Source: Pseudomonas sp. Choline-02u-1 (lineage in GTDB: Bacteria; Pseudomonadota; Gammaproteobacteria; Pseudomonadales; Pseudomonadaceae). Taken from it: 64,000 nt of DNA. Location of the stretch: assembly GCF_002836515.1 (NCBI RefSeq), contig NZ_PJBC01000013.1:310001-374000 (forward strand), in the 5' to 3' direction. The position numbers and the translations under genes are program-made. The notes under the pieces are model-generated. The model was not told the DNA's origin, did no database searches, and was given only the letters and a program-made list of their open reading frames with translations. This document shows positions 1-8,223 of the stretch, in pieces; positions within the stretch are counted from its first letter, which is position 1; each line of letters starts with the position of its first letter.

Positions 1-102
1 GCACGCGCCGAGGCGGTGATCGCTCATTTGGACGGTATTGCCGCTCAGCGAAAGAACAACGGCTGCGTGCCTAAACAAAGCCAATACCGAGATCCCCTAT
101 GA
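1..102 (+). CDS. C-terminal end of an unidentified protein (partial)
   Basis: An open frame enters from the left edge and ends at the TGA at 100-102, giving 33 residues that finish ...SQYRDPL. Its stop overlaps the start of the next gene in an ATGA arrangement, which indicates translational coupling and one operon. Too little is present to name a family. The coupling to a small membrane-anchored protein is the kind of layout seen in effector/immunity pairs, but this is only an inference. Confidence 0.5.
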   Translation, partial: ARAEAVIAHLDGIAAQRKNNGCVPKQSQYRDPL

Positions 103-572
103 CAAGGAAAACGTTTATCAGGCAACTCGGCCCATGGCTGATGGCAGCTTTATCGATCAATGCGGTTTTTTTGGCTTTGCTGATTTTTGATCACGGTTCG
201 AAAGGACACGATATGAAGATGATCAAAACGAAAGAGCCATTGCTGATCGAGGGCCCAAATGGCGGCGAGAATTACTACGTGCTGCCGCAGGGTACGACGC
301 TATATCGCGATAAAAGCTTTCCTGAAGGGCATGATCGTTATGTGGTGTATTTCAACCATAAAGGTCCGGTTGCTTACGAAGAAGTAGCCATGAAACCTGA
401 ATATGGCGGTCCTTTCATTGAGCCGCTCTGGCTGGCAGATGTTGATGCGGACACTTTGAGGGAAATCTTCAAGCGTTTCCCACTGTCCAAAAAAGACGTT
501 GCTGCCGGCATCAGTGCCAGGGAAATAACCAGGAATGATTTGGCCGACATTATTCGTTCGATGCCCGAATGA
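99..572 (+). CDS. Hypothetical membrane-anchored or secreted protein, 157 aa
   Basis: No family recognised. The first 30 residues are a short basic N-terminus followed by a hydrophobic stretch (about residues 11-31, ending LLIFDHG), so it is a signal anchor or uncleaved signal peptide. The rest is soluble and polar, with a Tyr-rich middle segment and an acidic, helix-prone C-terminus. The start ATG at 99 overlaps the upstream stop, so the pair is co-translated. Local GC looks lower than in the housekeeping genes to the right, and repeat debris lies directly downstream, so the gene may belong to an accessory segment ending near 665. An immunity or effector-accessory role is possible but not shown by the sequence. 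Confidence 0.7.
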   Translation: MTRKTFIRQLGPWLMAALSINAVFLALLIFDHGSKGHDMKMIKTKEPLLIEGPNGGENYYVLPQGTTLYRDKSFPEGHDRYVVYFNHKGPVAYEEVAMKPEYGGPFIEPLWLADVDADTLREIFKRFPLSKKDVAAGISAREITRNDLADIIRSMPE

Positions 573-579
573 TCATTAA

Positions 580-662
580 AGAGCCACCGAAGGCTGTGAT
601 CTTCAGACGATGGGACGCGGAGCGTACCTGGCTGCATTCCCACACAGAGCGTGGGAATGATC
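580..662. repeat. Remnants of two palindromic repeat families
   Basis: Bases 634-659 form a palindrome (CATTCCCAC, 7-base loop, GTGGGAATG). Read on the minus strand, 610-645 matches the left half of the larger element at 14261-14368. Bases 580-603 also resemble part of the GATCGCAGCC-type repeats at 18798 and 62205. They fill the gap between two convergent genes and probably double as a terminator region. Confidence 0.6.
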
Positions 663-678
663 AGGGCAGGGAAGAGAT

Positions 679-1356
679 TCAGAGGCTGTAGTAGTAACCA
701 CGGCTACGCAGGGCAACGATGCGCGGGCGTCCGTCCGGGTGGGGGCCGATTTTTTTTCGCAGGTTGCTGACGTGCATGTCGAGGCTGCGGTCGTACAGGG
801 TCAGCTTGCGGCCGAGGGCCAGTTGCGCCAGTTCCTGTTTGTCCAGCGGCTCGCCGGGTTGCTTGAGCAGGGCTTCGAGCAGGCGGCTTTCGGAGACAGT
901 CAGGGTCAGTTCTTTTTCGTCGATGCTGACTACGCCGCGCACCGGGCTGAAACTCAGATCGCCCAGTTCCAGTTGCGTCGACACGGCGGCGGGATGGCTG
1001 CGACGCAACACCGCACGCAGGCGTGCAGTCAGTTCGCGCGGGTCGCAAGGCTTGGCCAGGTAATCGTCGGCGCCCAGTTCGAGGCCCAGGATACGGTCCA
1101 GCGGTTCGCCGCGCGCCGAAAGCATCAGCACCGGCAAGTCGGCGTGGTCGTTGCGCAGTTGCTTGAGCAATTCCAGACCGCTGCCGTCGGGCAGCATCAC
1201 GTCCAGCACCACCGCCGCCGGCGCGGCTTCGGCTAACGCCTTGCGCGCGCTCTGGCCGTCGTGGCAGGCGCGCACCTGGAAGCCTTCCTGGCTCAACCAG
1301 CTACTCAGGAGTTCGCACAACTCCTGGTCATCATCAATCAATAACAGCTCGCTCAT
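679..1356 (-). CDS. cpxR: OmpR/PhoB-family response regulator, CpxR-like
   Basis: A 225-aa two-component response regulator. Residues 1-118 form the receiver domain, with the acidic pair Asp8-Asp9, the phospho-acceptor Asp52 (in VVLDVMLPDGSG) and the conserved Lys in the YLAKPCDP segment. Residues 125-225 form a winged-helix DNA-binding domain ending RSRGYYYSL. From memory it resembles the P. aeruginosa PA3204 type called CpxR, which acts in envelope stress. It starts 7 bp after the stop of the upstream small gene, with GAGTGAG as ribosome site. No sensor kinase follows on the minus strand; repeats and an opposite-strand gene lie there instead, so it is an orphan at this locus. The exact cpxR name is less certain than the family. 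Confidence 0.85.
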   Translation of the reverse strand: MSELLLIDDDQELCELLSSWLSQEGFQVRACHDGQSARKALAEAAPAAVVLDVMLPDGSGLELLKQLRNDHADLPVLMLSARGEPLDRILGLELGADDYLAKPCDPRELTARLRAVLRRSHPAAVSTQLELGDLSFSPVRGVVSIDEKELTLTVSESRLLEALLKQPGEPLDKQELAQLALGRKLTLYDRSLDMHVSNLRKKIGPHPDGRPRIVALRSRGYYYSL

Positions 1357-1363
1357 GACTCAC

Positions 1364-1774
1364 TCAATTTAGCCATTGCCGACGTTTTCGGCTTGCACCA
1401 CTGGCAAAGATACCGCAGAGCAGCGCCAATAGCGCTACCCCGGCGCCGGTGACGAACCACTGCTGTTGATCGGTCAGCAAACGCGGCAACGGGCTGGCCT
1501 GGGCTTCCTTGAGTTGCAGCTTCAGGCGCTGGTTCTCCTGGCGCAACCGGGCGAGCTGGGTGCTTTCACGCGCGTTGTCGGCATTTTGCAGTTGTTTGTT
1601 CAGTTCTTCACGCTGCTGTTCACTGGCCTTGAGCCGCTGTTGCAGTTCGGTGATCTGGCTGCCGGCGCTCAGCGACAATGGCGTGGAGCTGCTGCCTTCG
1701 GTGGTTTCCTCACCATGGGCGGGCGCCATGATCGACAACGTGAGCAACATCAGACACAACGGACCCTTGCGCAT
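1364..1774 (-). CDS. Small coiled-coil inner-membrane protein, 136 aa
   Basis: Start placed at the ATG giving MRKGPLCLMLL, which opens a clear signal peptide (cleavage likely after APAHG). Then follow a Ser-rich linker, a heptad-rich coiled coil (about residues 38-90, rich in Gln, Leu, Arg and Glu) and one transmembrane helix (about 105-125) ending in a basic tail. This layout resembles the C-terminal half of YgiM/TIGR04211 proteins but lacks their SH3 domain. It is directly upstream of the response regulator and probably co-transcribed. Function unknown. An upstream extension to 1870 is open but would put unrelated sequence before the signal peptide. Confidence 0.75.
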   Translation of the reverse strand: MRKGPLCLMLLTLSIMAPAHGEETTEGSSSTPLSLSAGSQITELQQRLKASEQQREELNKQLQNADNARESTQLARLRQENQRLKLQLKEAQASPLPRLLTDQQQWFVTGAGVALLALLCGIFASGASRKRRQWLN

Positions 1775-1883
1775 CGCGACACCTGTTTTCCAAATGGATA
1801 TTGGGCAGGTTGTCGGCAGGCAAACGAGAATAATGAGCGATTGAGAGCGCGATGAACCGAGAAGGTTCATCGCGTGGCAGGAC

Positions 1884-2183
1884 TTAAGGCAGGACTTGCT
1901 TGAACGGCTTGACGATCACATTGGCATAGACGCCGGCTGCGATGTACGGATCGGCGTCGGCCCAGGCTTGAGCGGCGCTCAGGGAATCGAATTCGGCGAC
2001 GATCAGGCTGCCGGTGAAACCCGCTGCGCCCGGATCATTGCTGTCGACGGCCGGGTGCGGACCGGCCAGCACGATGCGGCCTTCGCCCTTGAGCGCTTGC
2101 AGGCGTTCCAAGTGCGCCGGGCGCGCGGACAAGCGAGCTTCGAGCGAGTTGGCAACGTCGGTGGCGATGATGGCGTAGAGCAT
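1884..2183 (-). CDS. yciI: YciI family protein
   Basis: A 99-aa small protein beginning MLYAIIATD and closely resembling E. coli YciI along its whole length, including the conserved [27 protein letters not shown] and AWADADPY segments. The family has a ferredoxin-like dimeric fold with a conserved His/Asp pair; its reaction is not established in most bacteria. It begins 1 bp beyond the stop of yciB, so the two are co-transcribed, as in many gamma-proteobacteria. The longer open frame up to 2255 lies inside yciB and is not needed. Confidence 0.93.
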   Translation of the reverse strand: MLYAIIATDVANSLEARLSARPAHLERLQALKGEGRIVLAGPHPAVDSNDPGAAGFTGSLIVAEFDSLSAAQAWADADPYIAAGVYANVIVKPFKQVLP

Positions 2184-2184
2184 G

Positions 2185-2781
2185 TCAGTCCTCGGTTTTT
2201 GGCGTTGTGGTATCGGTGTCATGCAAATGGCGCGACAAGTAGATGCCCTGTGCAACCAGGAACAGTACGGTCATGCCCAGGCTGCCGAACACCTTGAAGT
2301 CGACCCAGATGCTCTGGAAGGTGAAGGCGACGAACAGGTTGGCGGCGCCGCAGAACAGGAAGAAGCCGATCCAGGCGATGTTCAGGCGGGTCCAGACCGG
2401 GTCCGGCAGGGTCAGCGCATGGCCCATGATGCGTTTGATCAGCAGGCGGTCACCGATGAAGTGGCTGCCGATGAAGGCCGCGGCGAACAGCCAGTTGACC
2501 ACCGGCGCCTTCCATTTCAGGAAGGTTTCGCTGTGGAATGCCAGCGTCAGGCTACCGAATACCAGACAGGCGATCAGCGTCAGCCATTGGCTCTTTTCCA
2601 GCTTGCGCTGCTTGATGAACAGCGCGCCGTACACCACCAGCGAGCTGATGATCAGCATCGCCGTGGCGCTGTAAATACCGCCTACGGTCACTTGCTGGCC
2701 GGCAATGTCGACGACCCGCGGATCAAGTTTGTAAACGATGAAGAACAGCAGAAGCGGGATGAAATCGATGAATTGTTTCAC
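2185..2781 (-). CDS. yciB: Inner-membrane septation protein A (YciB/IspZ)
   Basis: A 198-aa integral membrane protein with about five hydrophobic helices. The GTG at 2779-2781 gives the family-typical N-terminus [14 protein letters not shown]. The segment [18 protein letters not shown] is characteristic of the YciB/IspZ family. In enterics the protein helps maintain the cell envelope and septum together with DcrB and elongasome or divisome partners. It is first in a yciB-yciI pair and divergent from the PHP gene, with an 87-bp gap that must hold both promoters. No strong ribosome-binding site is visible upstream of the GTG. Confidence 0.93.
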   Translation of the reverse strand: MKQFIDFIPLLLFFIVYKLDPRVVDIAGQQVTVGGIYSATAMLIISSLVVYGALFIKQRKLEKSQWLTLIACLVFGSLTLAFHSETFLKWKAPVVNWLFAAAFIGSHFIGDRLLIKRIMGHALTLPDPVWTRLNIAWIGFFLFCGAANLFVAFTFQSIWVDFKVFGSLGMTVLFLVAQGIYLSRHLHDTDTTTPKTED

Positions 2782-2868
2782 AGTGAGAGCCAGAAGCTGG
2801 ATGTGGCGGCATAATAACAAACATATGGGCGCGCGATAGCGCCAGCTGATTTGAGGTTACAACTCCCC

Positions 2869-3732
2869 GTGAATGTTGATTTGCACTGCCACAGCACGGC
2901 CTCCGACGGCGCCCTGGCGCCTGCGGTTCTGGTTGCGCGTGCGTTCGAGAACGGCGTGCGGGTCCTGGCGTTGACCGACCATGACACTCTCGAGGGGCTC
3001 GCCGAGGCGCGAACTGCCGCCACCGAGTTGGGCATGCAACTGGTCAACGGCGTCGAATTGTCCTGCACCTGGGGCGGTGCGACCATTCATGTATTGGGCT
3101 ACGGTTTCGACGTCAACGCCGCGCCGTTGGTCGAAGCGATCGCTAAATTGCACGATGGCCGCTGGCTGCGGTCGGAAGAAATAAGCCGCAAGCTCGCCCT
3201 CAAGGGCATGCCCGGTGCCCTCGACGGCGCCCGGCAGCTCCAGCAGGAACTGGGCGACAGCGGCAACGCGCCGGCCCGGCCGCATTTCGCTGACTGGATG
3301 GTGCGTGAAGGTTATGTAAAGGATCGCGCCGAGGCGTTTCGCAAATGGCTCGGCGCCGGCAAGCTCGGCGACGTCAAGCTGCACTGGCCGACCCTGGAAG
3401 ACACCGTCGGCACCCTGCGCGCCGCCGGTGCCTGGGTCAGCCTGGCGCATCCCTGGCACTACGATTTCACCCGTAGCAAACGCCGAAAGCTGATTGCCGA
3501 CTATATTCAAGCAGGCGGGCATGCTATCGAGGTGGTCAATGGCCATCAGCCCGCAGAACAGGTGGGCAGCCTGGCGATCCTTGCCCGTGAGTTCGGTCTG
3601 CTGGTCAGCGCCGGCAGTGACTTCCATGGCCCTGGCGGCTGGTCCGAGATCGGCCAGTACCGGCCGGTTCCCGAGGACCTTCCACCCCTGTGGTGTCGGT
3701 TCAAACATGACACAGATATTGCCGCCGTCTGA
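2869..3732 (+). CDS. PHP-domain phosphoesterase (RNase AM / YciV type)
   Basis: A 287-aa metal-dependent phosphoesterase of the polymerase and histidinol phosphatase family. Metal-binding motifs are visible: HCHSTASDG at the N-terminus, LTDHDT near residue 35, GVELS near 60, and SDFHG near the C-terminus. E. coli YciV (RNase AM) hydrolyses 3',5'-nucleotide bisphosphates and trims short RNA 5' ends. Start chosen at GTG 2869 because GAGGTT sits at 2853-2858. A TTG at 2851 would add six residues. It is first in a tight run with the YciO gene (13-bp gap) and scpA-scpB. Confidence 0.9.
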   Translation: MNVDLHCHSTASDGALAPAVLVARAFENGVRVLALTDHDTLEGLAEARTAATELGMQLVNGVELSCTWGGATIHVLGYGFDVNAAPLVEAIAKLHDGRWLRSEEISRKLALKGMPGALDGARQLQQELGDSGNAPARPHFADWMVREGYVKDRAEAFRKWLGAGKLGDVKLHWPTLEDTVGTLRAAGAWVSLAHPWHYDFTRSKRRKLIADYIQAGGHAIEVVNGHQPAEQVGSLAILAREFGLLVSAGSDFHGPGGWSEIGQYRPVPEDLPPLWCRFKHDTDIAAV

Positions 3733-3745
3733 ACAGGTAGAGAAC

Positions 3746-4375
3746 GTGAGTCAATTTTTCCAGATACATCCGGAAAACCCGCAAGCGCGCCTGATCAAAC
3801 AGGCGGTCGAGATCATCCGCAAGGGTGGGGTGGTGATTTATCCCACGGACTCGTCCTACGCCATCGGTTGCCAGATCGGCGACAAAACCGCCATCGAGCG
3901 CGTGCGCCGTCTGCGTCAGCTCGATGAAAAGCACAACTTCGCGCTGATCTGCAGCGACCTGTCGCAGCTGGGCAATTACGCCAAGATCGACACTGGCACC
4001 TTCCGTATCCTCAAGGCGCACCTGCCGGGTCCTTACACCTTTATTCTCAACGCCACCCGCGAAGTGCCGCGCCTGTTGCTGCATCCGAAGAAACGCACCA
4101 TCGGCCTGCGCGTGCCGAGCCATCCGATCGCCCTGGCGCTGCTGGCCGAACTCGGCGAGCCGCTGATGAGCGTGACGCTTATCATGCCCGGCGACGAAGA
4201 TCCACTGAGCGATCCGTATGAAATGCGCCAGTTGCTTGAGCATCAGGTCGACCTGATCATCGATGGCGGTTTTGGCGGTATCAAGGCCTCGACGGTGATT
4301 GACCTGACCGGCGACGACCCGGAAGTGGTCCGCGTCGGTTGCGGCGATCCGACGCCGTTCATGGTCGAGGCCTGA
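3746..4375 (+). CDS. Sua5/YciO/YrdC-family L-threonylcarbamoyladenylate synthase-type protein
   Basis: A 209-aa protein of the YrdC/YciO/Sua5 fold. Visible signatures: GGVVIYPTDSSYAIGCQ near residue 30, KKRTIGLRVPSHPIA near 115 and STVIDLTGDDPEVVRVGCGDP near the end. The best-studied members make threonylcarbamoyl-AMP for the tRNA t6A modification. This YciO subgroup is usually a second copy beside TsaC, and its exact role is less clear. The start is GTG 3746, preceded by AGGTAGAG; the longer frame from 3494 only reads through the PHP gene. Its stop abuts the scpA start with no gap. Confidence 0.9.
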   Translation: MSQFFQIHPENPQARLIKQAVEIIRKGGVVIYPTDSSYAIGCQIGDKTAIERVRRLRQLDEKHNFALICSDLSQLGNYAKIDTGTFRILKAHLPGPYTFILNATREVPRLLLHPKKRTIGLRVPSHPIALALLAELGEPLMSVTLIMPGDEDPLSDPYEMRQLLEHQVDLIIDGGFGGIKASTVIDLTGDDPEVVRVGCGDPTPFMVEA

Positions 4376-5197
4376 ATGTCGGCAGTGGAAACCGTGGTCG
4401 ATCCCCAGGCCGGCGCCCAGCAGGAACTGCCGTTTGCCATGGTCTATGGCCAGGCGGTCATGGAGATGCCGCTGGACCTGTACATCCCGCCGGATGCGCT
4501 GGAAGTCTTCCTTGAAGCCTTCGAAGGCCCGCTCGACCTGCTGCTGTACCTGATTCGCAAACAGAACATCAATATCCTCGACATTCCGGTGGCAGAAATC
4601 ACCCGCCAGTACATGGGCTACGTCGAGTTGATGCAGTCGGTGCGTCTGGAACTGGCCGCTGAATATCTGGTGATGGCGGCGATGCTCGCCGAGATCAAAT
4701 CGCGCATGCTCCTGCCGCGCGCCGAAACCGTCGAAGACGAGGAAGACGACCCGCGCGCCGAACTGATCCGTCGCTTGCAGGAATACGAGCGTTTCAAGGC
4801 TGCTGCTGAAGGCATCGACGGCCTGAGTCGGGTCGGTCGCGATGTGATCGTGCCCAAGCTCGATGCCCCGGAGGCGCGGGCGCGCAAGCTGTTGCCCGAC
4901 GTGGCGCTGGAAGAGATTCTGATGTGCATGGCCGAAGTGTTGCGCCGTGGCGACATGTTCGAAAGTCACCAGGTCAGCCGCGAAGCGCTGTCCACCCGCG
5001 AGCGCATGAGCGATGTGCTGGAACGGCTCAAGGGCGGCGGTTTCGTGCCGTTTGTCGAGCTGTTCACCGCCGAAGAGGGGCGCTTGGGTGTAGTGGTGAC
5101 CTTTATGGCGATCCTTGAACTGGTCAAGGAATCCTTGGTCGAGCTGGTGCAGAATGAGCCGTTCGCCGCGATCCACGTGCGAGCCCGAGCCGAATAA
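4376..5197 (+). CDS. scpA: Segregation and condensation protein A
   Basis: The 273-aa kleisin subunit that bridges SMC heads and binds ScpB in the chromosome-organising condensin complex. The core begins near residue 45 with the family motif VFLEAFEGPLDLLLYLI. An acidic stretch (EDEEDDPRAEL) lies mid-protein and a winged-helix C-terminus ends RARAE. The first 30 residues are a Gln/Ala-rich extension, and internal ATGs at 4439 and 4460 could be the true start. scpB follows 11 bp later, so ScpA and ScpB are co-expressed, as in most bacteria. Confidence 0.95.
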   Translation: MSAVETVVDPQAGAQQELPFAMVYGQAVMEMPLDLYIPPDALEVFLEAFEGPLDLLLYLIRKQNINILDIPVAEITRQYMGYVELMQSVRLELAAEYLVMAAMLAEIKSRMLLPRAETVEDEEDDPRAELIRRLQEYERFKAAAEGIDGLSRVGRDVIVPKLDAPEARARKLLPDVALEEILMCMAEVLRRGDMFESHQVSREALSTRERMSDVLERLKGGGFVPFVELFTAEEGRLGVVVTFMAILELVKESLVELVQNEPFAAIHVRARAE

Positions 5198-5208
5198 CGA
5201 GTCCCTGT

Positions 5209-6162
5209 ATGAACCTGACTGAACCCCGCGAGCTGGCGCCCCTGCTTGAAGCCTTTCTGTTGGCCTCGGGAAAGCCGCAATCACTTGAGCGCCTGTTTGA
5301 ACTGTTCGAAGAAGGCGAGCGGCCGGAGCCGGCGGTCTTCAAGAAAGCCCTGACGCTGCTCGGCAAGTCCTGCGAGGGCCGTGCCTTCGAGCTCAAGGAA
5401 GTCTCGTCGGGCTATCGCTTGCAGATCCGCGAGAAGTTTTCACCGTGGGTCGGCCGTCTCTGGGAAGAGCGCCCGCAGCGCTATTCCCGCGCGTTGCTGG
5501 AAACCATCGCATTGATCGCCTATCGCCAGCCGATCACCCGTGGCGAAATCGAAGACGTGCGTGGCGTCGCGGTCAACAGCAACATCGTCAAGACTTTGCT
5601 CGAGCGTGAGTGGATTCGCGTGGTGGGTTACCGCGACGTGCCGGGCAAACCGGCTATGTTCGCCACGACCAAGGCGTTTCTCGATCACTTCAACCTGAAA
5701 AATCTCGAAGACCTGCCGCCGCTGGCCGAACTGCGCGAAATGGAAGCCGAACCGGTGCTCGACTTCGACGATGCGCCGGTGCCGCAGAGTCTGCAGGAAC
5801 TGGCCGACGCCAGTGCCGAGCCGGAGGAGGAGAAGGAAGAAACCAGTTTCCATTCGTTGCTGCTGGAGCTGGACAGCATGGAAGAGGGCATCAAAACCGA
5901 CTTCGACGACTTGCTGCGTGATGCGGTGGATGGCGCAGCGCCGGTCTCTGAGCCTGAGATTATCGAGCCGACTGTTGAAGTTGAACATGAAGCCGCGCCT
6001 GATGCCGAACCGGAAGAAGACATTCTCGGTGTCGCCGAAGCCCGCGAGAAACTCTTGGCCGCCGTTGCCGCCCTCGAACAGCCGGAACTCAGCGAAGAAG
6101 AAGCCGAAGCCCGCGCATTGGCCGAAGCGATCGAAGCCGAACGGCGTGAGTTCGGCGACTGA
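5209..6162 (+). CDS. scpB: Segregation and condensation protein B
   Basis: A 317-aa SMC partner with two winged-helix domains in the first 190 residues, including the conserved ALLETIALIAYRQPITRGEIE and REWIRVVGYRDVPGKPAMF regions. The last 120 residues are an acidic Glu/Ala-rich low-complexity tail, longer than in Gram-positive ScpB but common in pseudomonads. ScpB dimers bind ScpA in the condensin complex. It follows scpA by 11 bp. A REPIN lies directly downstream of the stop. Confidence 0.95.
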   Translation: MNLTEPRELAPLLEAFLLASGKPQSLERLFELFEEGERPEPAVFKKALTLLGKSCEGRAFELKEVSSGYRLQIREKFSPWVGRLWEERPQRYSRALLETIALIAYRQPITRGEIEDVRGVAVNSNIVKTLLEREWIRVVGYRDVPGKPAMFATTKAFLDHFNLKNLEDLPPLAELREMEAEPVLDFDDAPVPQSLQELADASAEPEEEKEETSFHSLLLELDSMEEGIKTDFDDLLRDAVDGAAPVSEPEIIEPTVEVEHEAAPDAEPEEDILGVAEAREKLLAAVAALEQPELSEEEAEARALAEAIEAERREFGD

Positions 6163-6171
6163 CCCAGACCC

Positions 6172-6260
6172 TGTGGGAGCGGGCTTGCTCGCGAATGCGT
6201 TGTGTCAGGGCATGCAGTCACGTCGGATACACCGCATTCGCGAGCAAGCCCGCTCCCACA
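6172..6260. repeat. REPIN (paired REP palindromes)
   Basis: Two inverted arms of about 28 bases (6172-6199 and 6233-6260, core GAGCGGGCTTGCTCGCGAA and its complement) flank a 33-base spacer. The same arms occur at 17104-17191, 51728-51816 and 55780-55869, so this is a dispersed family, probably mobilised by a RAYT transposase encoded elsewhere. It sits between scpB and the DUF1289 gene. Confidence 0.9.
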
Positions 6261-6286
6261 TTTCCACGTAAAAGCTGGAGAGGATG

Positions 6287-6478
6287 ATGAGTTCAACCAA
6301 AGACCCCTGCATCAGCCTCTGCAAATTCTCCGACGACATCTGCCTCGGCTGTGGCCGCAGCAAACGCGAGATAAAGGCCTGGAAGAAACTCGACAAGGAC
6401 GACAAGCGCACCGTGCTGGCGCAAGCCGCGTTGCGCCTGATCAAACTCGGCGGTGCCGGTCGGCGGAAAAAGAAATAA
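6287..6478 (+). CDS. DUF1289 small Cys-rich protein
   Basis: A 63-aa protein with the DUF1289 pattern: four cysteines spaced C-x3-C-x6-C-x2-C near the N-terminus (DPCISLC and CLGCGR), then a basic helical tail ending GRRKKK. The cysteines probably bind zinc or an Fe-S cluster, which is an inference from spacing. Two adjacent ATGs exist; 6287 is preferred because GGAG at 6277-6280 lies 6 bases before it, against 3 for the ATG at 6284. It sits between scpB and rluB and is probably co-transcribed with rluB. Confidence 0.85.
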   Translation: MSSTKDPCISLCKFSDDICLGCGRSKREIKAWKKLDKDDKRTVLAQAALRLIKLGGAGRRKKK

Positions 6479-6620
6479 CCGGCAATCGATCAGCTAGTCT
6501 CTGATGCGCGACGGCGCACATCCGCGTATGATTCGCGACCCTTCGCCGATCCCTTCGGCCGAATACCAGATTCCATTGCTTCAGGCGCCGCCTGAACAGA
6601 CCACACCGGGAGGTGCCCAG

Positions 6621-7841
6621 ATGAGTGACATCAATCAGAAAGACGACCAGGAAATCGGCCCAGCAGGCGAAAAGCTGCAGAAAGTCCTCGCCCGTATCGG
6701 CGTCGGCTCGCGCCGTGACGTCGAAGCCTGGATCAGCCAGGGCCGCATCAAGGTCAATGGTAAAGACGCCACCCTCGGCCTGCGTGTCGACATGCACGAC
6801 GCCATCACCATCGATGGCAAGGTGATCAAGCGCGAAGAGGCTGCCGAATCGGTGCGCCGCGTGATCATGTACAACAAGCCCGATGGCGAAATCTGCACCC
6901 GTGACGACCCGGAAGGCCGTCCCACCGTGTTCGACAAGCTGCCGCGTCCGAAAGAAGGCCGCTGGATCAACATCGGCCGTCTCGACATCAACACCACCGG
7001 TCTGCTGATGTTCACCACCGACGGTGAATTGGCCAACCGCCTGATGCACCCATCCTACGAGATGGACCGCGAGTACGCCGTGCGGGTACGCGGTGAAGTC
7101 GATGACGAAATGATCGAACGCCTGAAGGCCGGCGTGGTGCTGGAAGACGGCCCGGCGCGTTTCACCGACATTCAGCAGGCGCCGGGTGGCGAAGGCTTCA
7201 ACCACTGGTACCACTGCGTGGTCATGGAAGGGCGTAACCGTGAGGTTCGTCGTCTGTGGGAATCGCAGGGCCTGGTGGTCAGCCGTTTGAAGCGCGTGCG
7301 TTTCGGTCCGGTGTTCCTCAACTCCGACCTGCCGATGGGCCGCTGGCGCGAAATGAGCCAGTACGAAGTCGACGTGCTCAGCGCCGAAGTCGGCCTGACG
7401 CCAGTGGCAATGCCGCAGCTGAACGCCAAGAGCAAGGACAAACTGGAACGCATGCAGCGTAAATCGTCGCGGCCGATGGCCAAGACCGAGCGCGTGCGCA
7501 CCCTGCGTCCTGCCGCTGGTGCACCGACCGGGCCACGCCCGGGCCGTGAGCCGCAGATCGAAGGCGAGCGTCCAGGTCGCAAGCCGGTTTCCCGTGACGG
7601 CGAGCGCGCCCCGCGTCCGGCCAATGGACGTACCGAGCGTGGCGAACGCGGCGCTCCTGCCGGTCGCGGTACGCCGGTAGCGGATCGTCCAGCCGACACC
7701 AACAACAAGCGTCCGGCCAAACCGGCGCCGAAGCGTCCGGGCATCAAACTGGTCGACGGCGACAAGCCCTCGGGCAAACGCCGCGGCGCCCCGGCCGGCT
7801 CCGGTCAGCGCCCAGGGTTTGGTCGCAAGAAGCCTGAATGA
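6621..7841 (+). CDS. rluB: 23S rRNA pseudouridine-2605 synthase RluB
   Basis: A 406-aa RsuA-family enzyme that isomerises U2605 in 23S rRNA. Residues 15-75 are an S4 RNA-binding domain (EKLQKVLARIGVGSRRDVE). The catalytic domain follows with GRLDINTTGLLMFT, whose Asp is the nucleophile. The last 130 residues are a basic, disordered Arg/Gly/Pro-rich tail with repeated GER and RPG units, an extension common in Pseudomonas RluB. Start ATG 6621 is preceded by GGGAGGTG at 6608-6615; the open frame upstream to 6504 lacks a comparable site. A strong terminator follows. Confidence 0.93.
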   Translation: MSDINQKDDQEIGPAGEKLQKVLARIGVGSRRDVEAWISQGRIKVNGKDATLGLRVDMHDAITIDGKVIKREEAAESVRRVIMYNKPDGEICTRDDPEGRPTVFDKLPRPKEGRWINIGRLDINTTGLLMFTTDGELANRLMHPSYEMDREYAVRVRGEVDDEMIERLKAGVVLEDGPARFTDIQQAPGGEGFNHWYHCVVMEGRNREVRRLWESQGLVVSRLKRVRFGPVFLNSDLPMGRWREMSQYEVDVLSAEVGLTPVAMPQLNAKSKDKLERMQRKSSRPMAKTERVRTLRPAAGAPTGPRPGREPQIEGERPGRKPVSRDGERAPRPANGRTERGERGAPAGRGTPVADRPADTNNKRPAKPAPKRPGIKLVDGDKPSGKRRGAPAGSGQRPGFGRKKPE

Positions 7842-7883
7842 GGCTGCCTTGAGCTGCAAGTTCTAGCTGCAAGCTGAAGCAGA

Positions 7884-7913
7884 AACGCCAATCTTGGGAT
7901 TGGCGTTTTTTTT
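7884..7913 (+). terminator. Intrinsic terminator of rluB
   Basis: A perfect 10-bp stem (7884-7893 with 7898-7907, AACGCCAATC and its complement), a TTGG loop, and a run of eight T at 7906-7913. It ends the scp-rluB transcription unit. Confidence 0.92.
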
Positions 7914-8223
7914 CGTCTGGTGAAAGTGGTTTTTTTTCTCTGTGGCCGTCCTCTTCCCGAGCAAGCCCGCTCGCGCCGATAGGCAGACGTCCTTCAGAAA
8001 TTACTGATTCGGAAAGTTTACGTTACAGGTTGTAAAAAAAAACTGACGAAATGGCGCAGCTGACTGGGTGATTTCTTCCATGCCACCTGGCTGTAAGGAA
8101 AAGCTTCCGAAACCAGCCATACCGGTCGCCAGGCAAGGCTCTGGCGCGCTTGTTTCCGAGGATCAGGCAAGGTGTGATGCGCGGTATGCCTGTCATGCAG
8201 GCCCATAACAAGAAGGAGGCGCA
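7914..8223. other. Non-coding stretch between rluB and the aroP leader region
   Basis: About 310 bases. A single REP half-site remnant (core GAGCAAGCCCGCTC) lies at 7958-7973. The remainder includes an A-run near 8036-8044 and no convincing gene, tRNA or hairpin. The minus-strand open frames across it have no ribosome sites or recognisable product. Confidence 0.5.

Noticed and set aside
3701..5284. 527-codon minus-strand frame across the YciO-type gene and scpA
   Set aside because: Antisense shadow; the plus-strand proteins are clear family members.
8010..8035. PhhR-type box near TTTACGTTACAGGTTGTAAA
   Set aside because: Half-sites are in the opposite (outward) orientation to the TGTAAA-N6-TTTACA consensus and lie over 600 bp from aroP.
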